From contig JAFZWX010000204.1 in NCBI GenBank assembly GCA_017617145.1, positions 71,252 through 135,251 on the forward strand: a stretch of DNA of 64,000 bases, given 5' to 3'. The notes beneath the pieces are model-generated. The model was not told the DNA's origin, ran no database searches, and saw only the letters and a program-made list of their open reading frames with translations. The position numbers and the translations under genes are program-made. This DNA is from Treponema sp. (GTDB lineage: Bacteria > Spirochaetota > Spirochaetia > Treponematales > Treponemataceae). Shown here piece by piece: positions 26,563-35,640 of this stretch (position 1 is the stretch's first letter; every line of letters begins with the position of its first letter).

Positions 26563-27818
26563 TGTATTCCACCCTTTTATACATCGACCCAGGCACCGGC
26601 AGTATGCTCTTTTCTATTCTTATTGGAGCAGCAGCAACACTTTTCTTTTTAGGAAAGGCTGCCTGGCTTAAAATAAAACTTTTGTTTTCTGCTAAAAAGA
26701 ATGGGGTTTCTGTTACAGCAGATTCTAACTTTAAAAAATATGTTATCTACAACGAAGGTCTTCAGTACTGGAACACTTTTAAACCAATTTGTGATGAGTT
26801 TGAAGCTCGCCAGATTGAACTTACCTACTACACTTCTGCCGAAAAAGATCCTTGTTTTGAAGCAGGCTACAAGTTTGTAAAACCAGAGTTTATTGGCGAA
26901 GGTAACATGGCTTTTGTAAAACTTAATATGCTTAGTGCAGGCGTTGTTCTTATGACTACTCCGGGACTTCAGGTTTATCAGCTTAAGCGTAGTAAAAATG
27001 TAAAACACTATGCACATATTCTTCATGCGCCAAGTGATGCAACTATGTACCGCCTTTTTGGTATTGATTATTTTGATTCTGTGCTTCTTTCGGGAGAATA
27101 TCAAAAATCCGATATTAAGCTTTTGGAGACTCAGCGTGGTCTTAAAGAAAAAGAACTTGTGGTTGTAGGATGCCCTTACCTTGATACACTCAAACAAAAA
27201 ATGAACAGCATACCGGCTGAAGAAAATCATAAATTTACTGTTCTTGTTTCTCCTAGCTGGGGTCCTAGTGCACTTCTTACAAAATATGGCGAAAAACTTC
27301 TGGATCCTCTTGTTGCAACAGGCTGGAATATTATTGTTCGTCCTCATCCTCAGTCAAAAAAATCAGAAGCCGAAATGCTTGAAAAACTTACTCAAAAATA
27401 TAAAGACACACCAAATCTTACCTGGGATTATGAACGCGATAATATTTATTCCATGAAAAAATCTGACATTATGATTTCTGACTTTTCTGGTATTATTTAT
27501 GATTATACTTTCCTTTGCGATAAACCTGTTATGTATGTAAATGCTCAGCTTGACCTTATGCCATACGATGCATGGGATTTACCGGAACAAGGCAAAAACA
27601 TCTGGCAGTTTACAACACTTAAAGAAATTGGAATTGAACTCAAAGAAGAACAATTCTATAATATAAAAGATGTAATTCAGTCTGCTAGTGACAGTACTGA
27701 ACTTGCCCAAAAACGTCATGCAGCAAAAGCACAAGCCTGGATGAACGAAGGAAATGCCGGAAAAGCTGTTGTTGATTTTATGATAAATAAACTTCCACAA
27801 AATCAGGAGGAAAAATAA
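26562..27818 (+). CDS. Membrane-anchored CDP-glycerol glycerophosphotransferase-like protein
   Basis: The 418-residue protein begins YIDPGTGSMLFSILIGAAAT, a signal-anchor seen on several spirochaetal and clostridial surface-polymer enzymes. The rest resembles the GT-B fold of the TagB/TagF family, which transfers glycerol-phosphate from CDP-glycerol. VSPSWGPSALL, VRPHPQS and the C-terminal nucleotide site SDIMISDFSGIIYDYTFLCDKPVMYV (judged by its parts SDFSGIIYDY and DKPVMYV) are characteristic. AAGGAGG precedes the ATG at 8 nt. No CDP-glycerol synthase (tagD) is in the window, but a cytidylyltransferase is encoded directly downstream, so the real donor may be a different CDP-linked group. 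Confidence 0.82.
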   Translation: MYSTLLYIDPGTGSMLFSILIGAAATLFFLGKAAWLKIKLLFSAKKNGVSVTADSNFKKYVIYNEGLQYWNTFKPICDEFEARQIELTYYTSAEKDPCFEAGYKFVKPEFIGEGNMAFVKLNMLSAGVVLMTTPGLQVYQLKRSKNVKHYAHILHAPSDATMYRLFGIDYFDSVLLSGEYQKSDIKLLETQRGLKEKELVVVGCPYLDTLKQKMNSIPAEENHKFTVLVSPSWGPSALLTKYGEKLLDPLVATGWNIIVRPHPQSKKSEAEMLEKLTQKYKDTPNLTWDYERDNIYSMKKSDIMISDFSGIIYDYTFLCDKPVMYVNAQLDLMPYDAWDLPEQGKNIWQFTTLKEIGIELKEEQFYNIKDVIQSASDSTELAQKRHAAKAQAWMNEGNAGKAVVDFMINKLPQNQEEK

Positions 27819-27819
27819 T

Positions 27820-29649
27820 ATGCAAGCCCTTATGCTGGCCGCAGGTATGGGAAAACGCCTTGGCCGTTATACAAAAAATGCTACAAAATGTATGGTTCCA
27901 GTAAACGGAAAAACTCTTATTGAATATGCTATTGAAGCGCTTGTAAAAAACAACATTAAAAAAATGATTATTGTTGTAGGCTACAAAAGCGATGTTCTTA
28001 TAAACTTTATTCATTCTAAATTCAATGAATCAAACCTGAACGGAATGCAAATTGAATTTATTGAAAATAAAGTTTACGACCGCACAAACAATATTTATTC
28101 ACTTTATATGGCAAAGGATGCGTTCTGCCAGGATGATACAATCCTTTTGGAAAGCGACCTAATTTTCAAACCCGAAATTATTACTAAACTTATTAAATCT
28201 AAAGATCCTAATCTTGCAGTTGTTTCTCATTTTGAAAGCTGGATGGACGGAACCTGTACACTTTTGGACGAAGAAAACAATATTACAGGTATTCTTGATA
28301 AAGCTCATTTTAACTGGTTTGAAACTCAGGATTATTATAAAACAGTAAACATTTATAAGTTCTCAAAGGAATTTGCCAAAAATTATTATGTTCCTTTCCT
28401 TGAAGCTTATCAAAAATCTTTTGGTAAAAATGAATATTACGAACAGGTTCTTAAAGTTCTTTCTTTTCTTTCATCATCTACTCTTAAAGGACTTCCGGTT
28501 CCAGGTGATGACTGGTACGAAATTGATGACCCTGCCGATCTTGCAATTGCCGAAACTCGTTTTTCTAAAGGGAAAGATAAACTTAAGCTTTTACAGAAAA
28601 CTTATGGTGGTTACTGGCGATATCCTCAGCTAAAGGATTATTGTTACCTTGTAAACCCATATTTTCCGCCACAAAAAATGGTTGATGAACTTCAGGCAAG
28701 TTTTAAAACACTTCTTACTCAATATCCTAGTGGTGCTGCTCAAATGAGTCTTCTTGCAGGAAAAATTTTCAATCTGCTTCCTGAACATGTAGTTGTAGGA
28801 AACGGTGCTGCTGAACTTATTTCTTCTTTGGGAGAAAAACTTACCAGTAAAGTTGCTGTTCCTTACCCTACTTTTAATGAATATCCTGAACGTTTTACAA
28901 ATGCGCAGATTGTTCCTGTAAAAACAAATAAAAAAGATTTTTCTTATACTACAGCCGATATTCTTGAAGTTGTAAAAAAAGAAAATGTAAATACAGTACT
29001 GCTTATAAATCCTGATAATCCTTCGGGTAATTTCCTTCTTAAAAAAGATGTTCTTGCTTTACTTAAAGAACTTAAAGCACGCAATGTTAAACTTATATTT
29101 GATGAATCGTTTATTGATTTTGCCGAAAAAGAAATTCGTTATACACTTTTGAACGAAGAAATCTTAAACGAATATGACAATCTTATTGTTGTAAAATCTA
29201 TAAGCAAGAGCTATGGTGTTCCGGGGCTAAGGCTTGGTGTACTTGCTTCATGTAATGCAGATTACATTAATCTTATTAAAAAGACAAATGCAATCTGGAA
29301 CATCAATTCGTTTGGTGAATACTATCTTCAGATTTATGAAAAGTATTCTAAAACCTATGCTGCAGCCTGCGATTCTATTGCAGAAGAACGCGCTCGTTTT
29401 ATAAAAGAACTTTCAAAAATCAAAAAATTTAAGGTATTCCCAAGTCAGGCAAATTTTGTTTTGTGTCGTCTTGATGGAGAAAATCGTTCAGATAAACTTG
29501 CTGTTGCTCTTATGGAAAAATATAATATTTTCATAAAAGACTTAACCGGCAAAAAATGCTTTGATGAACCAAAATATATAAGGCTTGCAATTAGAAATCA
29601 GGAAGATAATGATGTTCTTATTGCTGCATTAAAAGATTGTATAAAATAA
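27820..29649 (+). CDS. Fusion of LicC-like cytidylyltransferase and class I/II PLP enzyme
   Basis: The 609-residue protein combines two enzymes. Residues 1-250 are a nucleotidyltransferase of the LicC/PntC type: LAAGMGKRLGRYTKNATKCM, VYDRTNNIYSLYMAKD, LESDLIF and DDWYEIDDPADLAIAE. LicC makes CDP-choline. Residues about 270-609 are a HisC/CobD-like PLP fold with VGNGAAELI, LINPDNPSG, FDESFIDF, Schiff-base K463 in SISKSYGVPGLRLG and a terminal YIRLAIRN. One reading is that the PLP half makes the phosphorylated amine (for example by decarboxylating phosphoserine, as reported for the Campylobacter capsule enzyme Cj1436) and the first half activates it with CTP. AGGAGG precedes the ATG. Substrates are unproven. 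Confidence 0.8.
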   Translation: MQALMLAAGMGKRLGRYTKNATKCMVPVNGKTLIEYAIEALVKNNIKKMIIVVGYKSDVLINFIHSKFNESNLNGMQIEFIENKVYDRTNNIYSLYMAKDAFCQDDTILLESDLIFKPEIITKLIKSKDPNLAVVSHFESWMDGTCTLLDEENNITGILDKAHFNWFETQDYYKTVNIYKFSKEFAKNYYVPFLEAYQKSFGKNEYYEQVLKVLSFLSSSTLKGLPVPGDDWYEIDDPADLAIAETRFSKGKDKLKLLQKTYGGYWRYPQLKDYCYLVNPYFPPQKMVDELQASFKTLLTQYPSGAAQMSLLAGKIFNLLPEHVVVGNGAAELISSLGEKLTSKVAVPYPTFNEYPERFTNAQIVPVKTNKKDFSYTTADILEVVKKENVNTVLLINPDNPSGNFLLKKDVLALLKELKARNVKLIFDESFIDFAEKEIRYTLLNEEILNEYDNLIVVKSISKSYGVPGLRLGVLASCNADYINLIKKTNAIWNINSFGEYYLQIYEKYSKTYAAACDSIAEERARFIKELSKIKKFKVFPSQANFVLCRLDGENRSDKLAVALMEKYNIFIKDLTGKKCFDEPKYIRLAIRNQEDNDVLIAALKDCIK

Positions 29650-30701
29650 TGAAAGTAGCCATAGATTGCAGAATGCTTGGAAGTGGCGGCATTGGTTCGT
29701 ACCTTGCGGCCCTTCTGCCATTCTTTGTAAAAGAATATGAATGTACTCTTTTTGGAAACAGAGAATTAATTTCTAAGTATGCAGGACAGGGAAATTATTC
29801 TGTTATCGATTGCAGCATAAAAACTTTTTCGATAAAAGAACTTCTTTTTTTTCCTTATGAATTTCGAAAAATTATTAATTTATGCGATTTGTATTACACT
29901 CCTTACTGTAATATTCCTTATGGCATAAAAATTCCTATTTTTTCTACAATTCACGATGTTGTCTTTCTTGATGTTCCGGGGCTTTCGGGAATTAGAGGTA
30001 CAATTATTCGTAAATGGTTTTATCAGCATGCTGTAAATAAAAGTAAAATTGTTTTTACAGTTTCAAATTTCAGTAAAGAAAGAATTGAACATCATCTTAA
30101 AACAAAGCCTTCAAAAATCATAACAACCTATAACGCTTTACCTCAGTGGTTTTATCAGGATGTTAACATTAGTGTACAGAAAGAAAACTATATTTTGTTT
30201 GTAGGCAACATTAAAAAGCACAAGGGGTTATCAACTTTACTTAAGGCTTTTAAGCTTGTTCTTTCTCACGGCATTCATACAAAGTTGATGATTGTAGGCA
30301 ATAAAGAAAACTTTCGTACCGGCGATGATGAAATTTGGGAACAGATTTCTAACTTTCCAAGCGATGCTGTTACTTTCACAGGCCGCATTTCTGATTCTGA
30401 ACTTAATGAAGTTTACGCCAAGGCAAAGGTTTTAGTTCAACCTTCCCTTTACGAAGGCTTTGGTATGCCGCCACTTGAAGCACTAAACCTGGACACAGAT
30501 GTTGTTTTATCTGACATTCCTGTTTTCAAAGAAATCTACAACGGTTTTCCGGTAATTTTCTTTAAATGTCAGGATGCTGATGACCTTGCCCAAAAACTTA
30601 TTCAAAACTGGGACAACTTTGGCCAAAAAACAATCCATGTTCCCGATACTTACTCGTTTGAAAAAACATTTGATATTATAAAAAATACAATAGCTAATTA
30701 A
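29649..30701 (+). CDS. Glycosyltransferase family 4
   Basis: The 350-residue GT-B protein starts MKVAIDCRMLGSGGIGSYLA at ATG 29649, whose A is the last base of the upstream TAA; a TTG 12 nt earlier is not needed. The retaining-GT4 signature is PSLYEGFGMPPLEALNLD, with FVGNIKKHKGLSTLL opening the C-domain. FSTIHDVVFLDVPGL is common in mannosyl- and rhamnosyltransferases of this family. Tight coupling to the cytidylyltransferase fusion suggests it acts on the same glycan. Confidence 0.87.
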   Translation: MKVAIDCRMLGSGGIGSYLAALLPFFVKEYECTLFGNRELISKYAGQGNYSVIDCSIKTFSIKELLFFPYEFRKIINLCDLYYTPYCNIPYGIKIPIFSTIHDVVFLDVPGLSGIRGTIIRKWFYQHAVNKSKIVFTVSNFSKERIEHHLKTKPSKIITTYNALPQWFYQDVNISVQKENYILFVGNIKKHKGLSTLLKAFKLVLSHGIHTKLMIVGNKENFRTGDDEIWEQISNFPSDAVTFTGRISDSELNEVYAKAKVLVQPSLYEGFGMPPLEALNLDTDVVLSDIPVFKEIYNGFPVIFFKCQDADDLAQKLIQNWDNFGQKTIHVPDTYSFEKTFDIIKNTIAN

Positions 30702-30719
30702 TATTATAAATATTTGAAT

Positions 30720-30804
30720 TATGGTTGTGACCGTAGTCAAAAATGGCTGAGGACAACTTCCTTCTGTTGGCTGAAGACATTTTTGACGAGAGGGAACAAC
30801 CATA
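30720..30804. repeat. Nested imperfect palindrome between GT4 genes
   Basis: Outer arms TATGGTTGT (30720-30728) and ACAACCATA (30796-30804) and inner arms GTCAAAAATG (30736-30745) and CATTTTTGAC (30778-30787) pair perfectly. Two near-identical direct repeats, GGCTGAGGACA and GGCTGAAGACA, lie in the top. The element follows a gene end and could be a terminator, but the layered structure also resembles a small mobile or REP-like element. Confidence 0.55.
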
Positions 30805-30826
30805 GTATATAATACATATTTCTAAA

Positions 30827-30855
30827 TTGAATGAATATTATTTATTTATTATAAT
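30827..30855 (+). promoter_or_regulatory. Strong promoter giving a leaderless GT4 transcript
   Basis: TTGAAT (30827-30832), a 17-nt spacer and a perfect TATAAT (30850-30855) end 6 nt before ATG 30862. Transcription should start at the A of the start codon. No Shine-Dalgarno is present. Confidence 0.7.
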
Positions 30856-30861
30856 ATATGT

Positions 30862-31956
30862 ATGAAAGTTGCAATTGTACATTACTGGCTTGTTACTATG
30901 CGTGGCGGGGAAAAAGTTCTTGAAGAACTCTGCAAAATGTTTCCTCAGGCTGATGTTTTCACCAATGTTTATGATCCGGATAAAATCTCTCCGACAATAA
31001 AATCTCATAATATTTATACAACAAAAATAAACCGCTGGCCTATGGCTAAAAAACTTTATCAAAAATATATGCCTTTTATGCCAAAAGCACTTATGGAGCT
31101 TGACCTTACTTCGTATGACCTTATTATTTCAAGTGAATCGGGTCCTGCAAAAGGTGTCTGTCCTGCTCCAAATGCTTTTCATCTTTGCTACTGCCATACT
31201 CCTATGCGCTACCTTTGGGATATGTATCATGAATATTTTGACAAGGCAAATCCTTTAGTACGCTTTTTTATGAAAAAAATGATTCCTTCGTTACGCCAGT
31301 GGGATGTAATGTCAAGCAATCTTGTTGACCACTTTGTTGCAAACTCTTCTTTTGTAGCTGCCAGAATCCAGCGCTACTATAACCGCAAAGCCGATGTTGT
31401 TTTTCCACCATGCGATATTCAAAAATATGCAGATTGTGTTCGTGAACCAAAAGATTTTTACCTTTTCTTTGGCCAGCTTGTAGGCTATAAGCGTGCAGAC
31501 CTTGCAATAGAAGCTTGTATTAAATCTGGCCGGCGCATAGTTGTTATTGGAGACGGAAAATCAAAACAGGCAAAAAAATATGAAAAATCAGGGCTTGTAA
31601 CCTTTACAGGCCGTGTAAGTGACCAGAAAGTAAAAGAATATTTGAGTACAGCTAAAGCATTATTGTTCCCTGGCATAGAAGATTTTGGAATTATTCCTGT
31701 AGAAGCAAACTCTGCCGGTTGTCCTGTGCTTGCTTACCGAAAAGGCGGGGCCTGTGATTCAATTTTAGAAAATAAAACAGGCTTATTTTTTGAAGAACAA
31801 ACTGTTGATTCTCTTATTGCCTGCATGGAGGATTTTGAAAAACGCGAAGCTCAATTTACAGACCGCAAGATATACACCAAACATGTTCAGCAATTCTCTA
31901 ATGAAAATTTTGTAAAGAAAATATCTCAAATTGTAGAAAAAAAGGAACGCCTGTAA
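30862..31956 (+). CDS. Glycosyltransferase family 4 (WbaZ-like mannosyltransferase type)
   Basis: The 364-residue protein starts MKVAIVHYWLVTMRGGEKVL, which is diagnostic for the WbaZ/mannosyltransferase subgroup of GT4, followed by CYCHTPMRYLWDMYHEYF and DHFVANSSFVAARI. The C-domain has YLFFGQLVGYKRADLAIEA and LLFPGIEDFGIIPVEANSAG, where the two Glu residues of the GT4 signature are retained. Mannose is the family's usual sugar but is not proven here. It overlaps the outer-membrane protein gene by 1 nt. Confidence 0.87.
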   Translation: MKVAIVHYWLVTMRGGEKVLEELCKMFPQADVFTNVYDPDKISPTIKSHNIYTTKINRWPMAKKLYQKYMPFMPKALMELDLTSYDLIISSESGPAKGVCPAPNAFHLCYCHTPMRYLWDMYHEYFDKANPLVRFFMKKMIPSLRQWDVMSSNLVDHFVANSSFVAARIQRYYNRKADVVFPPCDIQKYADCVREPKDFYLFFGQLVGYKRADLAIEACIKSGRRIVVIGDGKSKQAKKYEKSGLVTFTGRVSDQKVKEYLSTAKALLFPGIEDFGIIPVEANSAGCPVLAYRKGGACDSILENKTGLFFEEQTVDSLIACMEDFEKREAQFTDRKIYTKHVQQFSNENFVKKISQIVEKKERL

Positions 31957-33692
31957 TGAAAAAATTTTTCAAACTTCATCTTCTTATAATCTTACTTTTT
32001 TTATTTACACAGTCTTTATGGAGTCAAGTTTTAAACGATACACAAATTATTCATTCTGATCACTGGATTTACGATTCCTTATACAAGCTTGGAAAAGAAA
32101 CAAAAACACTCGGTTTTTACGAAAACACAATGCTTAGTGTTGGCGAAATAAAATTCTATTTTGAAAATATAGACAAAGACGAACTTTCTGAAGCAGGAAA
32201 ATCAATTTATGACAGAATTGAAGCGTTTTTATATTCGGATTCAAATCTTATACCTGATATTCCTTTTATGGAAGATGATTCCTTTAAGCTTGAAACAAAT
32301 TTAATCGTAAATCCTGAATTATATTATAAAAGTAATGATCAGATTCCGTGGTCATTCCGATACTGCTATGTTGATAATTTTATAACACTACCCGTTGTTT
32401 TAGGCATTTCTGATTATTTTACAATTGGGACATATCCTTTTTTTGGAAAATCTAATATAGGTCAGCAGGATTCCAAAAACATTTCTAATGTTCCATACAA
32501 AGAAGATGATATTGAGTTTAATTTTATTAAATTTTCTTATGGCAGCACAGGTTTTTATTTTGACAATTGGGGAATAAATCTTAATATAAACAGACAAGGA
32601 CTTACAATTGGAAACACTAAGCTCGGTAGTATTTTTTATAACAAAACCTTCGAAACCGATGCTTATGCTCAATTAAATGTTTATACAAATTGCTTTAAGT
32701 ATTCAGGCGACATTATTCAGGTTGATTATTCAAAATATTTATTCCTTCACCAGATTGAATTTATAGCTTTCAAAAACTTTAAGCTTGGTGTTTTAGAAGG
32801 TTCACAATTATGCCAGCCAGCAGAACTTCGTTTTAATATTCCATTTATGTTCATGCATCAGTTTGCTGCCTGGGAAGATTACAGCCGCAGCACAGATATA
32901 ACTCCTTATGCCGAAGAAAACTTCTGCGCTTATTTTGGCGTTCTTTGTGAATGGAATCCTATTAAATATACAAGATTTTATTTGCTTTATGCTCAAAACG
33001 AACTTCAAACTGCCAGTGAAAGAAACAGTTATATAGGCGGTTTGTATCCAGACAGTTTTGGATACCAGGCAGGCGTTGACCTTTCTATACCTGCAATTTT
33101 TGACGGTTACTGGAATATTGCCCTTGAAGGAGTTTACGCTTCTCCATATTTATATATAAAACATACTCCAATTGCTTCGTTATACCGTGAACGCGAAGAT
33201 AATCTTTCTTCTGATATTATAAAATCATGGATTGGTTTTCCATATGGACCAGATTGTATTGCCGGACACTTAAGCTTTGGCTACGAAAAGCCTTCAAAAT
33301 GGAATGCAAGCCTTGGCTATAATCTTATTGTAAAAGGCGAAAATGATTTTGCGATGTTTGATTCTAACCCTGAAACTGCGAAACATTATATAAAAAAGAA
33401 ATATAAAAATAATGAAGAAGAAGATTTCTACTATGATTACTACCCTCCAACTGCTTTTAATCTTGGAACAAAAACTCACGAAGAAGCACAGGAAGATGCA
33501 TTAAACATGCTTCCATCCGGCATCTTACAATACACAAATCAGATTATTCTGAACGGTTCTTATATAATTAATAATCATTTTAAGCTCAACGGTCAGTTTA
33601 TTTATTCAATTATAAAAAACTGTGGTCATCAAACAGACAAATCAGAAAATGGTGTTGAACTATCACTTTCAATGACATATAATTTATTTTAA
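31956..33692 (+). CDS. Wzi-like outer-membrane barrel protein
   Basis: The 578-residue protein has a signal peptide (residues 1-23, HLLIILLFLFTQSLWSQ), a helical domain of about 70 residues (HSDHWIYDSLYKLGKETKTL) and then a long beta-barrel pattern rich in Tyr, Phe and Asn. Segments such as FYFDNWGINLNINRQGLTIG and LRFNIPFMFMHQFAAW resemble Wzi/capsule-assembly barrels of spirochaetes. It is coupled to the upstream GT4 gene by a TAATG junction and lies just before a second protein of the same type. It may anchor or pass surface polysaccharide. Confidence 0.65.
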   Translation: MKKFFKLHLLIILLFLFTQSLWSQVLNDTQIIHSDHWIYDSLYKLGKETKTLGFYENTMLSVGEIKFYFENIDKDELSEAGKSIYDRIEAFLYSDSNLIPDIPFMEDDSFKLETNLIVNPELYYKSNDQIPWSFRYCYVDNFITLPVVLGISDYFTIGTYPFFGKSNIGQQDSKNISNVPYKEDDIEFNFIKFSYGSTGFYFDNWGINLNINRQGLTIGNTKLGSIFYNKTFETDAYAQLNVYTNCFKYSGDIIQVDYSKYLFLHQIEFIAFKNFKLGVLEGSQLCQPAELRFNIPFMFMHQFAAWEDYSRSTDITPYAEENFCAYFGVLCEWNPIKYTRFYLLYAQNELQTASERNSYIGGLYPDSFGYQAGVDLSIPAIFDGYWNIALEGVYASPYLYIKHTPIASLYREREDNLSSDIIKSWIGFPYGPDCIAGHLSFGYEKPSKWNASLGYNLIVKGENDFAMFDSNPETAKHYIKKKYKNNEEEDFYYDYYPPTAFNLGTKTHEEAQEDALNMLPSGILQYTNQIILNGSYIINNHFKLNGQFIYSIIKNCGHQTDKSENGVELSLSMTYNLF

Positions 33693-33705
33693 ATAATGAG
33701 GCATA

Positions 33706-35607
33706 ATGAAAATGAAAAAACTTTTATTATCAATCGTATCACTTTTTTTTATTTTAAACTTTTTATCTGCACAAAATAATATCTCTATTGATATTAATGA
33801 TCCAGTTTATGGAATTTTACGCTCTGCGGAAACTCAAAATCTGTGTTCACCACTTTCAACCTCAAAGCCTTATACAAAAAAATATATAATATCAAAGCTT
33901 GAAGAAATTCATTTGAATCTTGAAGATTTAGAAGATGATCAGTCACTCGAAATTATTGAATATTATCTGAATAAATATGAATATGAACAGGGTCAGCATG
34001 TAAAAGAAGGTTATATAAAAATTGAAAATAAAGATGTTGATTATCCGGCTTCCTTTATTATTTATAATACCTTCGAATTAAACCTTGGAACTGGACTTTA
34101 TAAAAATAATTCACAAAATTCTACTGGCTTTGAAGGTTATTCAAGATTCGGATTTATGGGAGACCTTGGAGAAAATCTTTCGTATAATTGTACTGGTTTT
34201 CTGGGACTTACAAAAATGCCGCTCGAAGAATTAGGTGATGATTATAATGTCGGTTCCTGGCTTTACAATATCCATGATGGTAAACCTCAAAGTCCACGCA
34301 CAATAAAAACCTACAGAAACAATTCCTTCTTACCTTATAAATATTCAAAATATTGGGATGGTTCCTGCTATTATCTTTCTAATATTTCTGGTGATGGTCT
34401 TAAAACCTGGGCATTTAATACTGCTCTTGCATTTGCAATGAACGGAGAAATTCATGCTTCTTTCCATGAAAATACAATTGAGCTTGGAATTGCACGACAA
34501 AGACGTGAATGGGGTGCTATGGATACAGATTCCAGCCTTGTTTTGAATAGTAAGGCTCGTCCTTTCCTTGCAGCTGAAGCAGTTTTTGCTCCTTTTGATT
34601 TTCTTTCTCTCGCAACTTTAACTGGTGCGCTTGAAATGCCTAACCAAGATCATATTAATGATGGAGCCTGGTATCTTACAGATGATGATGGTGTTAAAAC
34701 AGGTGATTGGGAAGACGGTATGTTTTTCCAGAACGCATTTTCTATGATTATGGTAAATCTTGAATTAGAACATCTTCATTTTGATTTTGGTAGTACTGTA
34801 ATCTGGCCAAAGCGTTTTGAACTTGGATACGCATTCCCGCTTATTGATAATGTTGTTTATCAGAATGATATCGGCGACAATGATAACCTTGCTTTGTTTA
34901 CAGATATTAAATTTAAGCTTCCACAAATTGGCTCTATATGGTTTTCTGGTTATCTTGATGAAATTATTTCTCCAACAACAAAATTCTGGCGAAAAGTACG
35001 GGCTATGTTCGCTTTTCAGGCAGGAGCAAAGGTTAATGTTCCAATTCTACCATTTACAACAGCTTCTTTCCGTTATACAAAGGTTGAACCATATTGTTAC
35101 ACACATAACTCTGTAAATTATACACCATGGTACAGACAATATATAAGCTTAAGTTATACAAATAATGGAGAATGTCTTGGTTATTATCTTGCACCTAACT
35201 CCGATGAATTTAATTTCCAGCTTGAAGCTAATCCTTCTCCTTATTTGAATTTTGGTTTTCAATATCAGCTTATAAGACACGGTGTTGACTGGGGAAGCGG
35301 TTCAATTATCGGCTGTAATCTCTATTCCGAATTAAGAAATACCGGTCGTGACGAACTTGATAAATACTTCCTCCGTGACGGAACTTACGAATGGTCAAAT
35401 ATTATTTCTTTACACGGTAGTTATAATTTAAGACAATTTGATATTCCTGTTACAATAAATGCCGGTCTTGGCTATATTTACGATTGGTTTACAGCAATTG
35501 ACGGTGAACCTGGAAAAAATACAAGCTACTCTATTATCAATAATGATGAATATTCAGAAAAACATGGAATTGTACTCAATTTAGGAGTTTCAATCTTATT
35601 TGAATAG
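33706..35607 (+). CDS. Wzi-like outer-membrane barrel protein
   Basis: The 633-residue protein has a signal peptide (MKKLLLSIVSLFFILNFLSA) and an N-terminal helical region (VYGILRSAETQNL through DQSLEIIEYYLNKYEYE) that is common before Wzi-type barrels. The barrel follows, with EIHASFHENTIELGIARQRR, FDFGSTVIWPKRFELGYAF and a C-terminus VLNLGVSILFE. Two ATGs lie two codons apart; GAGG is closer to the first (33706) and better spaced for the second (33712). It belongs to the same transcription unit as the preceding gene, 13 nt away. Confidence 0.65.
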   Translation: MKMKKLLLSIVSLFFILNFLSAQNNISIDINDPVYGILRSAETQNLCSPLSTSKPYTKKYIISKLEEIHLNLEDLEDDQSLEIIEYYLNKYEYEQGQHVKEGYIKIENKDVDYPASFIIYNTFELNLGTGLYKNNSQNSTGFEGYSRFGFMGDLGENLSYNCTGFLGLTKMPLEELGDDYNVGSWLYNIHDGKPQSPRTIKTYRNNSFLPYKYSKYWDGSCYYLSNISGDGLKTWAFNTALAFAMNGEIHASFHENTIELGIARQRREWGAMDTDSSLVLNSKARPFLAAEAVFAPFDFLSLATLTGALEMPNQDHINDGAWYLTDDDGVKTGDWEDGMFFQNAFSMIMVNLELEHLHFDFGSTVIWPKRFELGYAFPLIDNVVYQNDIGDNDNLALFTDIKFKLPQIGSIWFSGYLDEIISPTTKFWRKVRAMFAFQAGAKVNVPILPFTTASFRYTKVEPYCYTHNSVNYTPWYRQYISLSYTNNGECLGYYLAPNSDEFNFQLEANPSPYLNFGFQYQLIRHGVDWGSGSIIGCNLYSELRNTGRDELDKYFLRDGTYEWSNIISLHGSYNLRQFDIPVTINAGLGYIYDWFTAIDGEPGKNTSYSIINNDEYSEKHGIVLNLGVSILFE

Positions 35608-35633
35608 ACATATTTTCTATATAATGTTATAAT
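35605..35633 (+). promoter_or_regulatory. Promoter giving a leaderless sugar-phosphate transferase transcript
   Basis: TAGACA (35605-35610), whose first three bases are the upstream stop codon, a 17-nt spacer and TATAAT (35628-35633) end 7 nt before ATG 35641. There is no Shine-Dalgarno. A second TATAAT-like box at 35620-35625 lacks a well-placed -35. Confidence 0.65.
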
Positions 35634-35640
35634 TTTTATT

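Noticed and set aside
26649..27347. A 232-codon open frame on the minus strand
   Set aside because: It lies opposite the TagF-like gene, whose motifs and AAGGAGG site are clear; the antisense product is Lys/Phe-rich with no domain and no ribosome site.
27820..29649. Phosphonate (PEP mutase/AEP) pathway
   Set aside because: No PEP mutase or phosphonopyruvate decarboxylase gene is in the window, and the PLP half has class I/II motifs rather than the class V pattern of PhnW-type transaminases. It cannot be excluded for the rest of the genome.
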